This document shows, in pieces, positions 62,650 to 64,000 of a stretch of 64,000 bases of DNA. The DNA is from Rugamonas aquatica. Lineage in GTDB: Bacteria > Pseudomonadota > Gammaproteobacteria > Burkholderiales > Burkholderiaceae_D. Made by a program: the position numbers and the translations under genes. The notes under the pieces are model-generated. The model was not told the origin of the DNA and ran no database searches. It was given only the letters and a program-made list of their open reading frames with translations. Numbering within the stretch: the first letter of the stretch is position 1; each line of letters starts with the position of its first letter. The stretch covers positions 558,001 through 622,000 of the forward strand of contig NZ_WHUG01000001.1 of assembly GCF_009380215.1 (NCBI RefSeq), given 5' to 3'.

Positions 62650-64000
62650 GCGGTTCTCCTGTCGTTGTGTGGATATTCGGCGGCTTCCGTCCAAAGCGAC
62701 GCTATCTCCGCCAGAAGGACTTCATATTCCGCCTTCAGCACGGGGCTCTCCGCCAGCCATGGGGGCGCGAATCCAGTTTCGGTGAGCGCGGAAAACAGGT
62801 TGACGCCGGTGCTGCGCATGGCTTGCCGGTCGGGCTCCGAGAACTGTTCCAGCAACAGCATGCGCAGTTGATTGAGCCAATATGGAAACTGGTTCTGGTC
62901 CAGCTTGTTATTGCGCTCGGCGATCGCCTCCACCATGCTGGCCTGCATCCGCAATGGATAGCCGGATGTGGGATCGAGCGAAGCGCTGCGCGGCGTGCTT
63001 GTCCGCTTCTTTGGGGGCGCGTCGGATTCCTCCGGCAGCACGGCGGGGAAGACCATCAGGGCACTCAGAATATCGTCCACGCTGAGCGGTGGAGGCGGCT
63101 GCCGGCTGAGCAATCCATGCTCGCCTAGCACGGCGACTTCGTGGATGATGGGGTCCGGATTTTCCAACGTTGGCGCCAATCGGACCTGCACCAGCGCGGG
63201 GGATGCGTTGCAGGGCAGGCCATGCGCCGCACAGTCGGCGGAAATGTCGACCCAGTCCGACAGATGGCTTATGCGCAGCTGGAACGGCTGGTAAGGTTCC
63301 GACACGCCGAGGAAAGTCATCTGTCCCTGGGCGAGTCGGACAAACAGGATGGGCGGCGGAGCCAGCGGGCGCAGCAGCGCCTCGTTCTCGCCGCTGCTGA
63401 TGTTCTTCAGCGCCTCACTATCGAACTGCTCGCCGCAGGCCAGCGCGCGCCAGATATGCGGCACCGACTGGTCCTCGCTGACGACGATCCCGGCCTCGAC
63501 GTTGCCGGCCTGCCGGCGTGTCGAGGGCGCCAACGCCGCGCTCGACAGCAGCCCCATTTTCGACAGGTTGCCGGAGCCGATATAGATCGCCGCCACGGTG
63601 GCGGTATCGCTGTTGCTATGTTGGACCCGGCGGAGGCCGGCAATATATTTCGCGTGCAGGCGCACGCGGCCGCCAGCCTGGCCGTCGTTCAGCAAGGGAT
63701 CGCTTGGATAGCACAGGCTCCAGCCGTCCAGATCGGCTTTGCCGCGCGGTGTCAGATTGCCGACTACCCAGCTGGCCAGGGCTCCGGCCTGCTGGGGATT
63801 TGCGACCAGGTAGCGGCTGCCGGGATTGCCCAGTTCTTCCAGCCTGCGCAGAACTTCGGGCTTGGCCTGACTGGCGGACGGTTGCTCATAGAATCCCGAT
63901 CCAGCCACCAGCGTCGTGATGCCGGACGAGGGGAAGCGCTGCGCAATCTGGTCGAACAGGGCATGTTTCAGGCTATGGATGAAACGCGGCGTTTGGCGTG
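62646..64000 (-). CDS. PLD/Tdp1-like phosphodiesterase domain protein (cut by window edge)
   Basis: The frame is open from the stop at 62646 to the right window edge (about 450 residues visible), so the N-terminus lies outside; reading from the internal GTG at 63908 would be artificial because RFIHSLKHALFDQIAQRFPSSG continues upstream in frame. An HKN-type phospholipase-D motif is present: RLHAKYIAG followed by IYIGSGNLSKMGL, as in Tdp1-like enzymes (HxK ... GSxNLS). The first half-motif probably lies near or beyond the edge. The stop overlaps the helicase start, so both are translated together. A nuclease partner of the helicase is the likely role. Confidence 0.8.
   Translation of the reverse strand, partial: RQTPRFIHSLKHALFDQIAQRFPSSGITTLVAGSGFYEQPSASQAKPEVLRRLEELGNPGSRYLVANPQQAGALASWVVGNLTPRGKADLDGWSLCYPSDPLLNDGQAGGRVRLHAKYIAGLRRVQHSNSDTATVAAIYIGSGNLSKMGLLSSAALAPSTRRQAGNVEAGIVVSEDQSVPHIWRALACGEQFDSEALKNISSGENEALLRPLAPPPILFVRLAQGQMTFLGVSEPYQPFQLRISHLSDWVDISADCAAHGLPCNASPALVQVRLAPTLENPDPIIHEVAVLGEHGLLSRQPPPPLSVDDILSALMVFPAVLPEESDAPPKKRTSTPRSASLDPTSGYPLRMQASMVEAIAERNNKLDQNQFPYWLNQLRMLLLEQFSEPDRQAMRSTGVNLFSALTETGFAPPWLAESPVLKAEYEVLLAEIASLWTEAAEYPHNDRRTA

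Noticed and set aside
60019-64000. Calling the helicase-PLD pair DISARM or Dpd
   Set aside because: Neither the methylase/DUF1998 genes of DISARM nor DpdA-type genes are in the window; similarity is at the level of domains only.
1-64000. tRNA, rRNA, CRISPR arrays, intact insertion sequences or prophage genes
   Set aside because: I saw no cloverleaf-type sequence, regularly spaced repeats, transposase or integrase reading frame.

Overview
The window looks like chromosome from a high-GC betaproteobacterium of the Oxalobacteraceae type (Duganella, Massilia or relatives). The clues are strong G/C bias at third codon positions, many TonB-dependent receptors, extracellular-solute-binding proteins without ABC permeases, a MASE1-like diguanylate cyclase, and the DUF3325/DUF3649/PepSY iron-uptake cassette. 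Genus assignment is inference. I found no rRNA, tRNA, CRISPR array or intact insertion sequence, and no gene-free gap over 300 bp.

Layout. (1) 1-4.4 kb: N-terminus of a circularly permuted ATP-grasp protein, two solute-binding proteins, a PRC-barrel protein and a diguanylate cyclase. (2) 4.5-11.5 kb: an ScfR-type short-chain acyl regulator divergent from a five-gene operon (mmsA, acyl-CoA dehydrogenase, enoyl-CoA hydratase, 3-hydroxyisobutyryl-CoA hydrolase, mmsB) for the distal valine pathway. (3) 11.5-19.9 kb: a coherent murein-scavenging neighbourhood: DadA-like D-amino acid dehydrogenase, class C-type serine hydrolase, MurQ, LysR regulator, TonB receptor and a Tat-exported LD-carboxypeptidase. 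(4) 20.3-27.4 kb: a Fur-box-preceded FecI/FecR/TonB-receptor cell-surface signalling operon with siderophore esterase, DUF3325, DUF3649 and PepSY membrane proteins. (5) 27.5-41 kb: DUF455 ferritin-like protein, PaoABC molybdenum aldehyde oxidoreductase, a solute-binding protein/TonB receptor pair, a second Fur-controlled siderophore receptor with a PepSY partner, an AraC regulator and a flavin monooxygenase.

(6) 41-56.7 kb is the most unusual part. All genes run on the minus strand. A sigma-54 activator with a C-terminal TPR-like half, a DUF917 protein and an Asp/Glu/hydantoin-type racemase overlap as one unit. Then comes an intercistronic gap holding an 11-bp inverted repeat and a near-perfect sigma-54 promoter (TGGCACG-N4-TTGCT). 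Downstream lies a six-gene operon: a DUF885-like protein lacking the zinc-site residues, an amino-acid-oxidase-type flavoenzyme, a lipoxygenase with all five iron ligands, a ThDP 2-oxo-acid decarboxylase, a second amino-acid-oxidase-type flavoenzyme and an M61 peptidase. I know of no described system with this combination, and it is my main candidate for something new. (7) 57-59.8 kb: two tandem paralogous proteins of unknown function. (8) 60-64 kb: a SNF2/RapA-like helicase overlapping a PLD/Tdp1-like protein that runs off the window, a defence-island-like pair.

Most minus-strand genes carry long antisense open frames on the plus strand, and vice versa. These are GC-driven shadows and are not annotated.
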